A stretch of DNA of 64,000 nucleotides from Candidatus Saccharimonadota bacterium (GTDB lineage Bacteria; Patescibacteriota; Saccharimonadia; Saccharimonadales; Saccharimonadaceae), in NCBI GenBank assembly GCA_905372275.1, contig CAJPON010000004.1, forward strand, positions 1-64,000, in the 5' to 3' direction. Each line of letters opens with the position of its first letter. Within the stretch, counting starts at the first letter, position 1. The translations under genes and the position numbers were made by a program. Under the pieces are notes generated by a model. The model had not been told where the DNA came from. It did not search any database and worked only from the letters and a program-made list of their open reading frames with translations. Below are positions 32,783-41,343 of this stretch, in pieces.

Positions 32783-34646
32783 CTTTAATCCGGCGAATTC
32801 CCGCCGAGCTAGATTCCTCCTTGGTGATTTTGAAGCGCTTACCGCCTTCAGCCAGGATACCCGTGTGTTCAACGTGCGGGCCGCCGCAAACTTCAAAACT
32901 AACGATATTGTCGCCTTCGCCGATGGAATAGACTTTTACTTTATCACCGTAGCGTTCGCCAAAAGCGCCGATTGCACCCATTTTTAGCGCCTCGTCAGTC
33001 GGATAAACGGCAAAGCTGACTGGCAAATCAGCGTCAATCCAGGCATTAACTTGATCCTCCACCGCCTGTTTTTCCTCTAGTGTCAATTTATCGTGGTTGA
33101 AATCAAAACGCAGGCGCTCAGACGTGATATTGCTGCCATGCTGCTGCAAATCCGGCGCCTTCAGAACTTTGCGCAGTGCCGCCCCCAGCAAGTGCGTCGC
33201 CGTATGATATTTCAGATGGATTGGATCGTGACCTTCCAAACCGCCGCTAAATTGTCCTTTGCGCGCTGTCTTGGAACGTTGGCGTTGCTTGGCCATTCGC
33301 GCATCAAATTCGGCGCGCCAATTATCAGAAAGCTTGATACCTTGTTTATAGGCCTCTTCGGTACTCAGCTCCACCGGAAAGCCAAACGTATCATATAGCG
33401 TAAATAGCTCTTCGCCAGTCAAGCCGTCGTCGATATACTGCTGCATTTGCCTGAGACCTTTACGTAGGGTCTGGCGGAAGGCTTTTTCCTCTTTGACCAA
33501 CACAGCAATAATCTGCTCGCGATTCTCTTTAACCTCTGGGAAATCCGCTTCATATAAGTCAGCAATTACCGGTACGACCTCCTCGAGGAAATTCTGCTCA
33601 ATACCCAGGTCAAAACTATAGCGAATCGCCCGGCGTAATAAGCGGCGCATCACGTAGCCCTGCTCCTTATTGCTCGGCACACATCCGTCAACCGCCAAAA
33701 ATACCGCTGCCCGAAGGTGATCAGCGATCACTCGCATCGATGCGGTGTGCGTAGCGTATTCCTTGCCGCTTAAACTTTCCAACTTTCTAATAATTGGCTG
33801 TAGTAGGCTGATCTTAAAAACGTCAGGACTGTCAATTGCTGCCGCGGCAATCCGCTCCAAGCCGCCGCCGAAATCAACATTCTTGCGTTTCAGCGGTTCA
33901 AAGCTACCATCGTCCAGCCGGCGATATTGCATGAATACTTGATTGCCAATCTCCATAAACCGGCCGCTATCGCTAGCTGGATGCGCTTGCCCAAAGCTGG
34001 CATCATGATGCTGCTCGCCAAAATCATAAAACACCTCGCTATCTGGCCCGCACGGATCGCCGATCGGCGTACTGTCAATACCGCCGCCGCGGCTCCACCA
34101 GTTCTCTTTATCGTTGTAGAAGAAAATCCGGCCGCCCTGCATACCCAGCTTATCGCCATTTTCAGCGCTATCCAGCTCGACAATTTTAGCTTCAATGCCT
34201 TTTTTAGCAAAAACTTCTTGCCAAATTTGCGCTGCTTCATCGTCGCGCGGAATGTTATTTTTATCATCGCCGATAAAACAGCTAACGTAGATTTTGTGCG
34301 GATCTAGCCCAACTATTTCTGTCAAAAAATCGAAAAACCACTCAATCTGCTGGCGTTTGAAATATTCGCCCATACTCCAATTGCCCAGCATCTCAAAGAA
34401 CGTCGTATGGCGATTATCGCCAACATCCTCGATATCCTGCGCCCGCAAACACGTCTGGCTATCAGCTAATCTCGTACCCTGCGGATGATCCTGGCCCAGC
34501 AAATACGGCAGTAGCGGCTGCATGCCCGAGCCGGTAAATAACGTCGTCGGGTCATTGTGTAATATAAGCGGCGCCCGCTCAATAATAGCGTGGCCGTTCC
34601 TTTGGCAAAATTCGAGATATTTCTGGCGGATTTCTTGTGTGTTCAT
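32769..34646 (-). CDS. alaS: Alanyl-tRNA synthetase, short form lacking C-Ala domain
   Basis: 625 residues, against about 870 in most bacteria. The aminoacylation domain (RQKYLEFCQRNGH, RHTTFFEMLGNWSMG, FGGGLERIA) and tRNA-recognition part are complete. The editing domain is present with HTATHLL and CGGPHVEHTG, giving the zinc ligands H-x3-H and C-x3-H. The protein stops right after the editing domain, so the DHHA1/C-Ala oligomerisation domain is absent. Short AlaRS forms are known in Patescibacteria. TATAAT (34659-34654) is 7 nt before the ATG. The 3' end overlaps the convergent unknown gene. The ordinary stop and the convergent overlap suggest that this length is natural. Confidence 0.95.
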   Translation of the reverse strand: MNTQEIRQKYLEFCQRNGHAIIERAPLILHNDPTTLFTGSGMQPLLPYLLGQDHPQGTRLADSQTCLRAQDIEDVGDNRHTTFFEMLGNWSMGEYFKRQQIEWFFDFLTEIVGLDPHKIYVSCFIGDDKNNIPRDDEAAQIWQEVFAKKGIEAKIVELDSAENGDKLGMQGGRIFFYNDKENWWSRGGGIDSTPIGDPCGPDSEVFYDFGEQHHDASFGQAHPASDSGRFMEIGNQVFMQYRRLDDGSFEPLKRKNVDFGGGLERIAAAAIDSPDVFKISLLQPIIRKLESLSGKEYATHTASMRVIADHLRAAVFLAVDGCVPSNKEQGYVMRRLLRRAIRYSFDLGIEQNFLEEVVPVIADLYEADFPEVKENREQIIAVLVKEEKAFRQTLRKGLRQMQQYIDDGLTGEELFTLYDTFGFPVELSTEEAYKQGIKLSDNWRAEFDARMAKQRQRSKTARKGQFSGGLEGHDPIHLKYHTATHLLGAALRKVLKAPDLQQHGSNITSERLRFDFNHDKLTLEEKQAVEDQVNAWIDADLPVSFAVYPTDEALKMGAIGAFGERYGDKVKVYSIGEGDNIVSFEVCGGPHVEHTGILAEGGKRFKITKEESSSAGIRRIKAILV

Positions 34647-34718
34647 AGAGGTAATTATAGCACGAAAACCACCTGATTAGCGACCAACAGCCCGCCATCT
34701 CTACGACAAACTAAAGGC

Positions 34719-35219
34719 CTAAAGGACACAGCTCTTAATATATGTCATAATCTCAGCAAAATTAGCAAAATCATGATGATAGTCTTGTACTTTATCAAAT
34801 TCTACAAACTCCCTGGCCGACGATTCGTGCGAAGCTACAAAATCATCTATTCGTTTTACATCAGCCAGAAAAAGCAGCTGATATGCCCTATCAGGGTATC
34901 TATAGTTATATTTAGAATGAAATAGCTTTTCAATATGCCAAGCACCAATCAATTTTAGAGAATTTAGTTCAACGGATGTTTCCTCATACACCTCGCGCCG
35001 CGCACAATCTTCTGGCGTTTCTCCTAATTCCATACGACCACCTGGCAAACCCCAGCCACGCAGTGGCTTGGCCAGAAGTATTTTATTTTCATGAACTGCA
35101 CAAACCATACACGATGTCACAAGCGAAAAGTCAGGAATAGTTTCACACGGATAAAATTGAGACTTTGTTGATCTGTCTTTATCCCAAAAAACAACTGGAA
35201 AGCTATTATCAATTTTCAT
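34719..35219 (-). CDS. Nudix hydrolase
   Basis: 166 residues. The Nudix box reads GGRMELGETPEDCARREVYE with the following ET, matching Gx5Ex7REUxEE. The N-terminal part (residues 1-35) is longer than the minimal fold and ends in the CMVCAVHENKILL strand. Nudix enzymes hydrolyse nucleoside diphosphates linked to another group, such as oxidised nucleotides, nucleotide sugars or cap-like dinucleotides. The GAWHIEKLFHSKYNYRYPD segment resembles GDP-mannose hydrolase or MutT-like relatives, but the substrate cannot be named. A stretch of low GC (TATTTATATTAA) precedes the ATG. The gene is a single unit. Confidence 0.85.
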   Translation of the reverse strand: MKIDNSFPVVFWDKDRSTKSQFYPCETIPDFSLVTSCMVCAVHENKILLAKPLRGWGLPGGRMELGETPEDCARREVYEETSVELNSLKLIGAWHIEKLFHSKYNYRYPDRAYQLLFLADVKRIDDFVASHESSAREFVEFDKVQDYHHDFANFAEIMTYIKSCVL

Positions 35220-35265
35220 TTAATATAAATACCTTCGCATATTTTATCAGAACATTTGGCATTCC

Positions 35266-36318
35266 TTATATATCCGACATTATTCCGCCACCCAAGCACT
35301 CTTCACCGCGATAGACCACCGCCGACTGACCAGGCGCCACGGCTCGTTCGGCAGACTCTAGATGTAGTGTGTCGGCACTATATATAGCGTTAATGAGCGC
35401 ACCGCGGTGGCGCAATCGGACCTGTATTCGCGCACCTTCAGTCAAAGGTTGATTAATCCAGTGAATATCTGTCAGCTTAATCTCGGTTCGCCATATGTGT
35501 TCGTCGTTGATATTACGGCTAACGTAAACTTCATTCTTATCCATATTTTTGCCAACCACATAATACGGCAACCCGCCGCCAACATCCAGACCATGTCTTT
35601 GACCAAGTGTATAAAAAATTGCGCCGTCATGCCGGCCAAGCACCCGGCCCGACTCTTTGTCAATAATATCGCCCGGGCGCGTCGTAATATACTGGCTAAG
35701 AAATTCGCGCATGCCAACATTGCCGACGAAACACACACCCATAGATTCTTTTTTGCGAGCTGTCCATAGGCCGCGATCTTTAGCAATTTGACGCACTTCA
35801 GGTTTGGTCAGATTTCCTAATGGGAACATGGTTTTCGCTAATGCTTCAGACGTCACGCGATATAAAAAATAAGTTTGATCTTTGTTGTCGTCGCGAGCAC
35901 GAAGCAAGCGTGCAGTATCTGCTAAACGTTCAACCCGCGCATAATGACCAGTTGCGATGTAATCCGCTCCCGCCGCCAGCGAAGTTTCTAAAAATAGTTT
36001 AAACTTAACTTCTTGATTACACATGATGTCTGGATTCGGCGTTCTACCAGCACGATATTCGTCAAGCATGTAATCAACAACTTTTTGGCGATACTGTGTT
36101 TCAAAATCAAATACTTTAAAATCAATTCCTAATTGCACTGCCACCCGCTTGGCATCAGCCAGATCCTCAGCCCACGGACACTGCATACCGGGTAGATCTT
36201 GACTCCAGTTTCTCATATAGACGCCAGTAACATCATAATCTTGGTCAAGTAATAATGCTGCCGCGACGCTACTATCGACGCCGCCACTCATACCAACATA
36301 AACACGCGGTCTGGTCAT
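35266..36318 (-). CDS. mnmA: tRNA-specific 2-thiouridylase MnmA
   Basis: 350 residues from the ATG at 36318, which overlaps the ydcF-type stop (ATGA). The PP-loop is GMSGGVDSSVAAALL. The catalytic cysteines are in PNPDIMCNQEVKF and SMGVCFVG, and the C-terminal GQRHGLDVGGG and AVAPGQSAVVY segments are typical. MnmA puts sulfur on U34 of tRNA Lys, Glu and Gln, making s2U; tRNA genes for these three amino acids are in this window. The sulfur comes by persulfide transfer from a cysteine desulfurase. Such an enzyme is two genes upstream in the same operon. An in-frame longer start exists at 36402 inside the upstream gene, but the conserved start is the overlap ATG. Confidence 0.96.
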   Translation of the reverse strand: MTRPRVYVGMSGGVDSSVAAALLLDQDYDVTGVYMRNWSQDLPGMQCPWAEDLADAKRVAVQLGIDFKVFDFETQYRQKVVDYMLDEYRAGRTPNPDIMCNQEVKFKLFLETSLAAGADYIATGHYARVERLADTARLLRARDDNKDQTYFLYRVTSEALAKTMFPLGNLTKPEVRQIAKDRGLWTARKKESMGVCFVGNVGMREFLSQYITTRPGDIIDKESGRVLGRHDGAIFYTLGQRHGLDVGGGLPYYVVGKNMDKNEVYVSRNINDEHIWRTEIKLTDIHWINQPLTEGARIQVRLRHRGALINAIYSADTLHLESAERAVAPGQSAVVYRGEECLGGGIMSDI

Positions 36319-36920
36319 TCTGCTGCAACTCCCATAATTTTTACCAGCTCTTGCAACGCCAGCTGCCAGCCTATAACAGTTGTCCACCACATATTCGACC
36401 ATTGATTATCTGCAACTACTGGATGACTACGTGTTAGTATATTTGGTGCTGCTTTAGTAAATTCAATTGAAACTCGCCGCGAGTGGTAAGCGCTTGTCAC
36501 CAAAATTACCGATGATATCTGCTTTTGTTTGAGCAGGCTGACGGTTTGCGAGGCATTCTCGGCAGTCGTTTCACTGGTTTCCTCTATCAGAATATCACTA
36601 GCTGGTACGCCTGCAACGATAGCCTGTCTCTTCATTGCCCGAGCATTACTCGGGCCAGTTTTATCAGCTGCCGCACCAGAAAAAACTAATTTGTGCGCCC
36701 AGTTATTCTTGTACAATCGCACTGCTTCAGCAGTACGAGCGCTGGTATCGCCGCCGCTCACCGCTACGATCGCATCGGCTGCCGCACACTGTTGGCGTGT
36801 CGCATCTGGAATATCGCCACAGCCTTGCAAATCGTTCTTTGATAAAAACAAAGTAATACCGATGATTATTGCAGCCGAAACAATGGCCAGCGTAACGATA
36901 GCTATTAAAAATCTTTTCAA
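36315..36920 (-). CDS. YdcF/DUF218 family membrane protein (SanA/ElyC type)
   Basis: 201 residues. An N-terminal membrane anchor (residues 5-25, IAIVTLAIVSAAIIIGITLF) precedes a DUF218 domain: AIVAVSGGDTSARTAEAVRL, KLVFSGAAADK, the family EETSETTAENASQT and ILVTSAYHSRRV. The start is a TTG whose last bases overlap the iscS stop (TTGA), so translation is coupled. Proteins of this family affect envelope barrier or lipid-carrier metabolism in E. coli; their chemistry is not settled. The position between a cysteine desulfurase and MnmA is unusual and could be chance compaction. The protein would face outward with its catalytic domain. Confidence 0.88.
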   Translation of the reverse strand: MKRFLIAIVTLAIVSAAIIIGITLFLSKNDLQGCGDIPDATRQQCAAADAIVAVSGGDTSARTAEAVRLYKNNWAHKLVFSGAAADKTGPSNARAMKRQAIVAGVPASDILIEETSETTAENASQTVSLLKQKQISSVILVTSAYHSRRVSIEFTKAAPNILTRSHPVVADNQWSNMWWTTVIGWQLALQELVKIMGVAAE

Positions 36921-38065
36921 GCTAACCTGGCCTTTTCTGTATTAATCGCAGCGATAATTTCTCGGGCAGCCGCCGTGCACGTTTCAGCATCCGATAGGCG
37001 ACCCAGTGTCAGACGCAAACTGCCGTCCGCCACCTCTGGCGCTAAGCCAATCGCTTCTAGCACATGCGAACGCGTCCCGGAATTCGCTGCACAAGCACTG
37101 CCAGTCGCTACCAGCACCCCTTTTCGCTCTAGCATAAAAACTAACCGTTCGGCATCAATTCCGGGGAATGATATATGCAAATGACTTGCCAGGCGATGCT
37201 TTTGATCGCCAGAAACAATCGCCCATGAAAAAGCTTCTGTCAGCTGATTTTGCAGCTGGTCGCGCAACTGGCGCAAGCGCTTATTCTCAGAATTACGATG
37301 TTGCTGCGCTAATTCTAACGCTACTGCAAAACCAATGGTGCCCGCAACATTTTCGGTACCGCTGCGCAAGCCCCGCTCTTGCCCGCCGCCGCGAACTAGC
37401 GGCCGCAAGCGTATCATCCGATTACACCAAAGCAAACCAACTTGTTTCGGGCCATAAATCTTACCAGCATTTAGCGTCAGCGCATCAACGCCTAGCCGCG
37501 CTACATTGATGTCAATCTGCCCAGCCCCTTGCGAAGCATCAGTGTGCAGATAGATTGGCGTCAGCTCACCCGCTTCAAACCGGCGGCGACGCTCAGTACG
37601 GACAACTTCAGCAATGTCGCGTAGCGGTTGAACGGTACCAAGTTCGTGATTAGCGATAGCGATAGTTATTAGCTGCGTATCTGGCCTAATAGCTGCTTGA
37701 ATATCGCGCGGCGCAATATTACCTTTTTTAGATGGAGCCACCAGTGTTACATTATCAGCAAGCGCTTTCAGTACTGCATCATGCTCAATGGCACTTGATA
37801 CGATATGCCCGTCAATGCTATTTATCATCAAATTAATAGACTCTGTAGCGCCAGCCGTCACAACCAGCTCGCTAGCCTGTCCGCCAAGACAAACAGCCAA
37901 ACGATGCTTAGCTTTATTATAAGCGCGCTTGACTTCCACCGCTGGAGCATACGGCGCCGAAGGATTATAAAACATCTCAGAGAAATACGGCTGCATCGCC
38001 GCCAAAACGCGCTCGTCTAGAGGCGTGGCAGCAGCATGGTCGAGATAGATTATCGATGATTTCAC
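36917..38065 (-). CDS. Cysteine desulfurase (IscS/NifS family)
   Basis: 382 residues. A PLP-dependent fold: YLDHAAATPLDE at the start, the HTDASQGAGQ loop, Lys at TLNAGKIYGPKQVG and the catalytic-loop cysteine in GSACAANSGTRSHVL. The family Ser-Ser-His-Lys before the PLP lysine is Asn-Ala-Gly-Lys here, so the His that usually stacks on PLP is replaced. It removes sulfur from cysteine and hands it on as a persulfide. No iscU gene follows; instead a DUF218 gene and mnmA do, suggesting that its main client is tRNA thiolation. The start is GTG, 7 nt after TATAAT (38078-38073). Confidence 0.94.
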   Translation of the reverse strand: MKSSIIYLDHAAATPLDERVLAAMQPYFSEMFYNPSAPYAPAVEVKRAYNKAKHRLAVCLGGQASELVVTAGATESINLMINSIDGHIVSSAIEHDAVLKALADNVTLVAPSKKGNIAPRDIQAAIRPDTQLITIAIANHELGTVQPLRDIAEVVRTERRRRFEAGELTPIYLHTDASQGAGQIDINVARLGVDALTLNAGKIYGPKQVGLLWCNRMIRLRPLVRGGGQERGLRSGTENVAGTIGFAVALELAQQHRNSENKRLRQLRDQLQNQLTEAFSWAIVSGDQKHRLASHLHISFPGIDAERLVFMLERKGVLVATGSACAANSGTRSHVLEAIGLAPEVADGSLRLTLGRLSDAETCTAAAREIIAAINTEKARLA

Positions 38066-38073
38066 GCTTTCTA

Positions 38074-38508
38074 TTATACCAATTTTTCGCCGGTCTCGGG
38101 ATCTCGCTTGTAAACTTGGCGGGCAACTTGCTCATAATACATTTGCGTAGCGATACTAAAATTACGCAATTCATCACCCTCGAGGTATGAATAACGCGGA
38201 CCAGGTTGAGTTTTTAAGATACCTCGATCGGTTACTTCATATTTGATCGTGTGGGTTTTAAGTTTGTGCTTGGCATCAATCCATTCCTCATGCCACATCC
38301 ATGTTTTTTCGTCCAGGCAAAAGAATTCGCGGCGATGGCCCTTCGGGATCTCTCCAAAAAGCTCCGAGCCAATTTCACTTTCTAGTGCCAGTAGTTCGCG
38401 CTCGCTCAGTTTTTTAAGCGGACGTTTTTTGCGGAGTTTCGGCAAACCGAGCGATAAGTCATCGCCGACAAAAAGTTTGAGAGTTTTTGTGAGCACACGC
38501 TTGACCAT
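38074..38508 (-). CDS. Unknown cytoplasmic protein
   Basis: 144 residues. Not recognised. It is rich in Lys, Arg, Glu and Trp (FFCLDEKTWMWHEEWIDAKH). The N-terminus (LVGDDLSLGLPKLRKKRP region) is basic. The last 25 residues contain YYEQVARQVYKRDPETGEKLV. No membrane segment is visible. It starts 3 nt after the preceding small gene's stop and belongs to the metG-tatD transcription unit. It is probably conserved among Saccharibacteria, but I cannot confirm that from sequence alone. Confidence 0.65.
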   Translation of the reverse strand: MVKRVLTKTLKLFVGDDLSLGLPKLRKKRPLKKLSERELLALESEIGSELFGEIPKGHRREFFCLDEKTWMWHEEWIDAKHKLKTHTIKYEVTDRGILKTQPGPRYSYLEGDELRNFSIATQMYYEQVARQVYKRDPETGEKLV

Positions 38509-38511
38509 GAT

Positions 38512-38847
38512 TTATGCAGCTAGACCAAATCCCTCTAGATATTCAGCATAGTCCCCATCATATTTATCTCGTAAACCAATCACGCGTCGACCAGTGTCAG
38601 CAATTTGCTGCTCAGAAGTAAGCGGCTTTTTTTCGGGTTTTGGATTGTTCAATTCTTCTATATAGTCAACCTGGGGCGATTCGGTTGTTTGATTGGCCGA
38701 CTCAGCATATTCGCGCGCTAGCTCGCCTAAGTGCTCTAGCTCAGGACTACGATAAGAATTGCCATTAGCAGTTTGTTCATAATTAAAACGACCGGCATTT
38801 TCTACCGGTGCATAAGGTTTTACTTTATTATTAAAACTCTCATTCAT
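38512..38847 (-). CDS. Unknown small acidic protein
   Basis: 111 residues from ATG 38847, which overlaps the tatD stop (ATGAATGA). Not recognised. It is polar, with many Asn, Glu and Tyr residues; residues 1-70 look disordered (NNKVKPYAPVENAGRFNYEQ) and the end holds QQIADTGRRVIGLRDKYDGD, which may form a helix. The longer frame from 38928 would run through the tatD gene and is not supported. Position in the operon and close spacing on both sides argue that it is translated. Confidence 0.6.
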   Translation of the reverse strand: MNESFNNKVKPYAPVENAGRFNYEQTANGNSYRSPELEHLGELAREYAESANQTTESPQVDYIEELNNPKPEKKPLTSEQQIADTGRRVIGLRDKYDGDYAEYLEGFGLAA

Positions 38848-39643
38848 AATTAATCCCAAAAACTCGCCGTGCGTTGCGAGTCGTAGCGGCCGCAATCTCC
38901 TCAACACCAAGACCGCGAGCTTGCGCATGAAACTCTGCTACCTGCCTCACATACGCTGGTATATTCACTTTACCACGAAATGGCGCTGGCGTCAAGAAAG
39001 GTGCGTCAGTTTCAAAAACTAAGCGTTCAAGCGGAATTTGGTTAAACATTTTCTGTTGATTTTTATTTTTAGTAAAAGTACTTATGCCGTTAACACCAAC
39101 ATATAAACCACGATCCAGCCCATGCTGCAAATTTTCCTCAGAGTCGGTAAAGCTATGCAAAATGCCGCGCAAACCTTTGAATTCATCGAAAATCGGCCAA
39201 AAATCCGCCCAGACTGCGCCAGCAGCAGCTTTTTCGTCGCGTACATGAAAACTAATCGGCAATTTAAAATCTCGCGCTACCTCAAGCTGCCGCCGCAAAA
39301 CGCTCTGTTGTATGTCACGCGGACTATTATCATAAAAATAATCCAAACCAATTTCACCAATGCCGACGATTTCATCGCGATTGCCTGCTACCAATTGGCG
39401 CAATTCCTCGACGTTATTTGTCGCTGCGTCGTGCGGGTGAATGCCGACAACCGGCCAAGCAAAATCATGCATCCTAGCAAACTCTAGAGCCTGACGCGAG
39501 CTGCGCAAATCTGTACCGACACAAATCATCGCTACGCCATTCTTCACCGATTCCTGGTAAGCCTTCTCGCGCGCCGAAGCGTCATAGAACTCGCTATCAT
39601 GAATATGACAATGCGTATCAACTAAGCGAAGCAACGAATTCAT
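38840..39643 (-). CDS. tatD: TatD family metal-dependent DNase
   Basis: 267 residues. The TIM-barrel amidohydrolase motifs are DTHCHIHD at the start, GIHPHDA, the metal glutamate in IGEIGLDYFY, HVRDEKAA, HSFTDSEEN and the FETDAPFLTP near residue 210. These bind two metal ions. TatD enzymes have 3'-5' exonuclease or D-aminoacyl-type activities on nucleic acids and are involved in repair. The gene follows metG at 5 nt distance, an arrangement frequently found in bacteria. It is therefore co-transcribed with metG, and its 3' end overlaps a small unknown gene. Confidence 0.94.
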   Translation of the reverse strand: MNSLLRLVDTHCHIHDSEFYDASAREKAYQESVKNGVAMICVGTDLRSSRQALEFARMHDFAWPVVGIHPHDAATNNVEELRQLVAGNRDEIVGIGEIGLDYFYDNSPRDIQQSVLRRQLEVARDFKLPISFHVRDEKAAAGAVWADFWPIFDEFKGLRGILHSFTDSEENLQHGLDRGLYVGVNGISTFTKNKNQQKMFNQIPLERLVFETDAPFLTPAPFRGKVNIPAYVRQVAEFHAQARGLGVEEIAAATTRNARRVFGINYE

Positions 39644-39648
39644 TTGGC

Positions 39649-41148
39649 TTATTTCTTTTTACTAGATGCCGTTTGCGGATCGGGCGTATGAATATAGATT
39701 TTTGGGAAAAGTGGTGCTGCTTTCTCGGGCACAACTCCTGCCGAGAACATCTTGTGAATAGTACTAGCGGTCACTGGCATAAACGGAGTTAGCAAATCAG
39801 CAATTTCCTCAAGCGCACCAACAGCGTAAGATAAAATTTCCGATAAATGCTCGGCAGCATCAGTGTCTTTTTGGCGCTTCTTGGCAACTTCCCACGGTTT
39901 AACATCATCAATATATTGATTAAGTGCTCGCACCTGTTGCCATGCTTCGTCTATTGCTCGATCAAAATCAAGCGCTTCCATCGCCTGGCGGTATGGCCCC
40001 ATATCGTGTCCTGGGCGAGGAATCTCGCCAATTACACCCGACTGATAACGCTGAATCATAGCAATAACCCGCTGCACTAAATTACCGAGATCATTACCCA
40101 GCTCTCCATTATAAGCCTTCTCAAACTTCTCCCAGGTGAAGTCGCCGTCATCCTTGGTTGGAATATGCCGCGAAAAGTAATAGCGAAAAGCGTCAACACC
40201 GTAATCCTTGATAATCTCCATCGGATCGACGACATTACCAACAGTTTTGCTCATCTTAGCACCGCCCACATTAACGAAACCGTGCACTAACAACGTCTTC
40301 GGCAGCGGTAGACCAACCCCTAATAGCATCACTGGCCAAATACCGGCATGAAAACGCAGGATATCCTTGCCAATCACTTGCACGTCAGCTGGCCAAAAAT
40401 CTTTCCACTCCGGCTGATCCGGGTAACCTAGCACCGTGATGTAATTAGCTAAGGCGTCCAACCAGACATACATCACCTGGCTATCGTCTCCTGGTACCGG
40501 TACTCCCCAGGTCAGGCTCTTGCGCGGCCGACTAATTGATACGTCGTGCAAACCGTCTTTCATTAATTCCAGAAACTCTTTTTTGCGAAACTCTGGTACA
40601 ATTTTCATTCGGCCCGACTCGATTGCTTGGCGGACTTTATCAGTATAGGCGCTCGCTTTCAAATAATAATTCTCTTCGCTAACTTGTTGATAAGGCGTTT
40701 GGTGGTCAGGACAAACCCCGCCAGTTTCTTGAACTTCTTTATCAGTAAAGAAAGCTTCATGACCCATACAGTACCAGCCGTTGTAAGTACTTTTATAAAT
40801 CAGCCCCGCTTGGTCCAACTGTTTCCAAATATAGCGCACCGCCCCCATATGATGTGAATCAGACGTACGGACAAAATCAGTATATTCGGCGTGTTCAGCA
40901 TCCATCAGTATCTTGAAATTTTGATGAGTCTGATCGACATATGCTTGCGGCGTCAGATTTTGTTCGGCAGCCTTAGCAGCAATTTTATTACCATGCTCAT
41001 CAGTGCCAACCTGAAAGCGCACTTTTTTGCCTTTCTGCTGCTGGTAGCGCGACCAGATATCTGCAAGCAAATAGTCTAGCGCATTACCGATATGCGGCTT
41101 GCCATTGACATATGGAATCGCCGTTGTGATATAAAGATTCTTTCCCAT
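39649..41148 (-). CDS. metG: Methionyl-tRNA synthetase, short form
   Basis: 499 residues, the short MetG2 type without the C-terminal tRNA-binding domain. Class I motifs are AIPYVNGKPHIGNALDY (HIGH-like HIGN) and GAKMSKTVGN (KMSKS-like). The zinc-loop region is degenerate (WYCMGHEAFF, GGVCPDHQTP), so a full four-cysteine zinc site is not obvious. The C-terminal helical anticodon-binding part is complete, ending in a Ser/Lys tail. It charges tRNA-Met. TATACT (41162-41157) lies 8 nt before the ATG. It is the head of the metG-tatD unit. Confidence 0.96.
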   Translation of the reverse strand: MGKNLYITTAIPYVNGKPHIGNALDYLLADIWSRYQQQKGKKVRFQVGTDEHGNKIAAKAAEQNLTPQAYVDQTHQNFKILMDAEHAEYTDFVRTSDSHHMGAVRYIWKQLDQAGLIYKSTYNGWYCMGHEAFFTDKEVQETGGVCPDHQTPYQQVSEENYYLKASAYTDKVRQAIESGRMKIVPEFRKKEFLELMKDGLHDVSISRPRKSLTWGVPVPGDDSQVMYVWLDALANYITVLGYPDQPEWKDFWPADVQVIGKDILRFHAGIWPVMLLGVGLPLPKTLLVHGFVNVGGAKMSKTVGNVVDPMEIIKDYGVDAFRYYFSRHIPTKDDGDFTWEKFEKAYNGELGNDLGNLVQRVIAMIQRYQSGVIGEIPRPGHDMGPYRQAMEALDFDRAIDEAWQQVRALNQYIDDVKPWEVAKKRQKDTDAAEHLSEILSYAVGALEEIADLLTPFMPVTASTIHKMFSAGVVPEKAAPLFPKIYIHTPDPQTASSKKK

Positions 41149-41343
41149 TGCTTCTAAGTATATCAGAGGCGACAGAAGTTTACTAGCACATTATCACCCC
41201 GCAATACAAGCCTGACCAGCAACAACTGAACCTACACCTTGAACTAATTCTCGTCTTTGATATTTCCTGGTTCGATACCAGTTTCCTGGAAATAGTAGAG
41301 AAGTTATCCTTTCACTTTCCCTGCCTATATTACGGACGTTCGC
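41149..41343. other. Non-coding gap downstream of the first BspA-like gene
   Basis: 195 bp without a credible frame. The metG promoter is at its left end. A small dyad CTGGT/ACCAG (41267-41281) with a repeated TTTCCTGG on both sides is the only structure seen; it lacks a T run, so it is not a standard terminator. Confidence 0.5.

Noticed and set aside
41267..41281. Terminator after the first BspA-like gene
   Set aside because: The stem is only 5 bp and no T run follows on the relevant strand.
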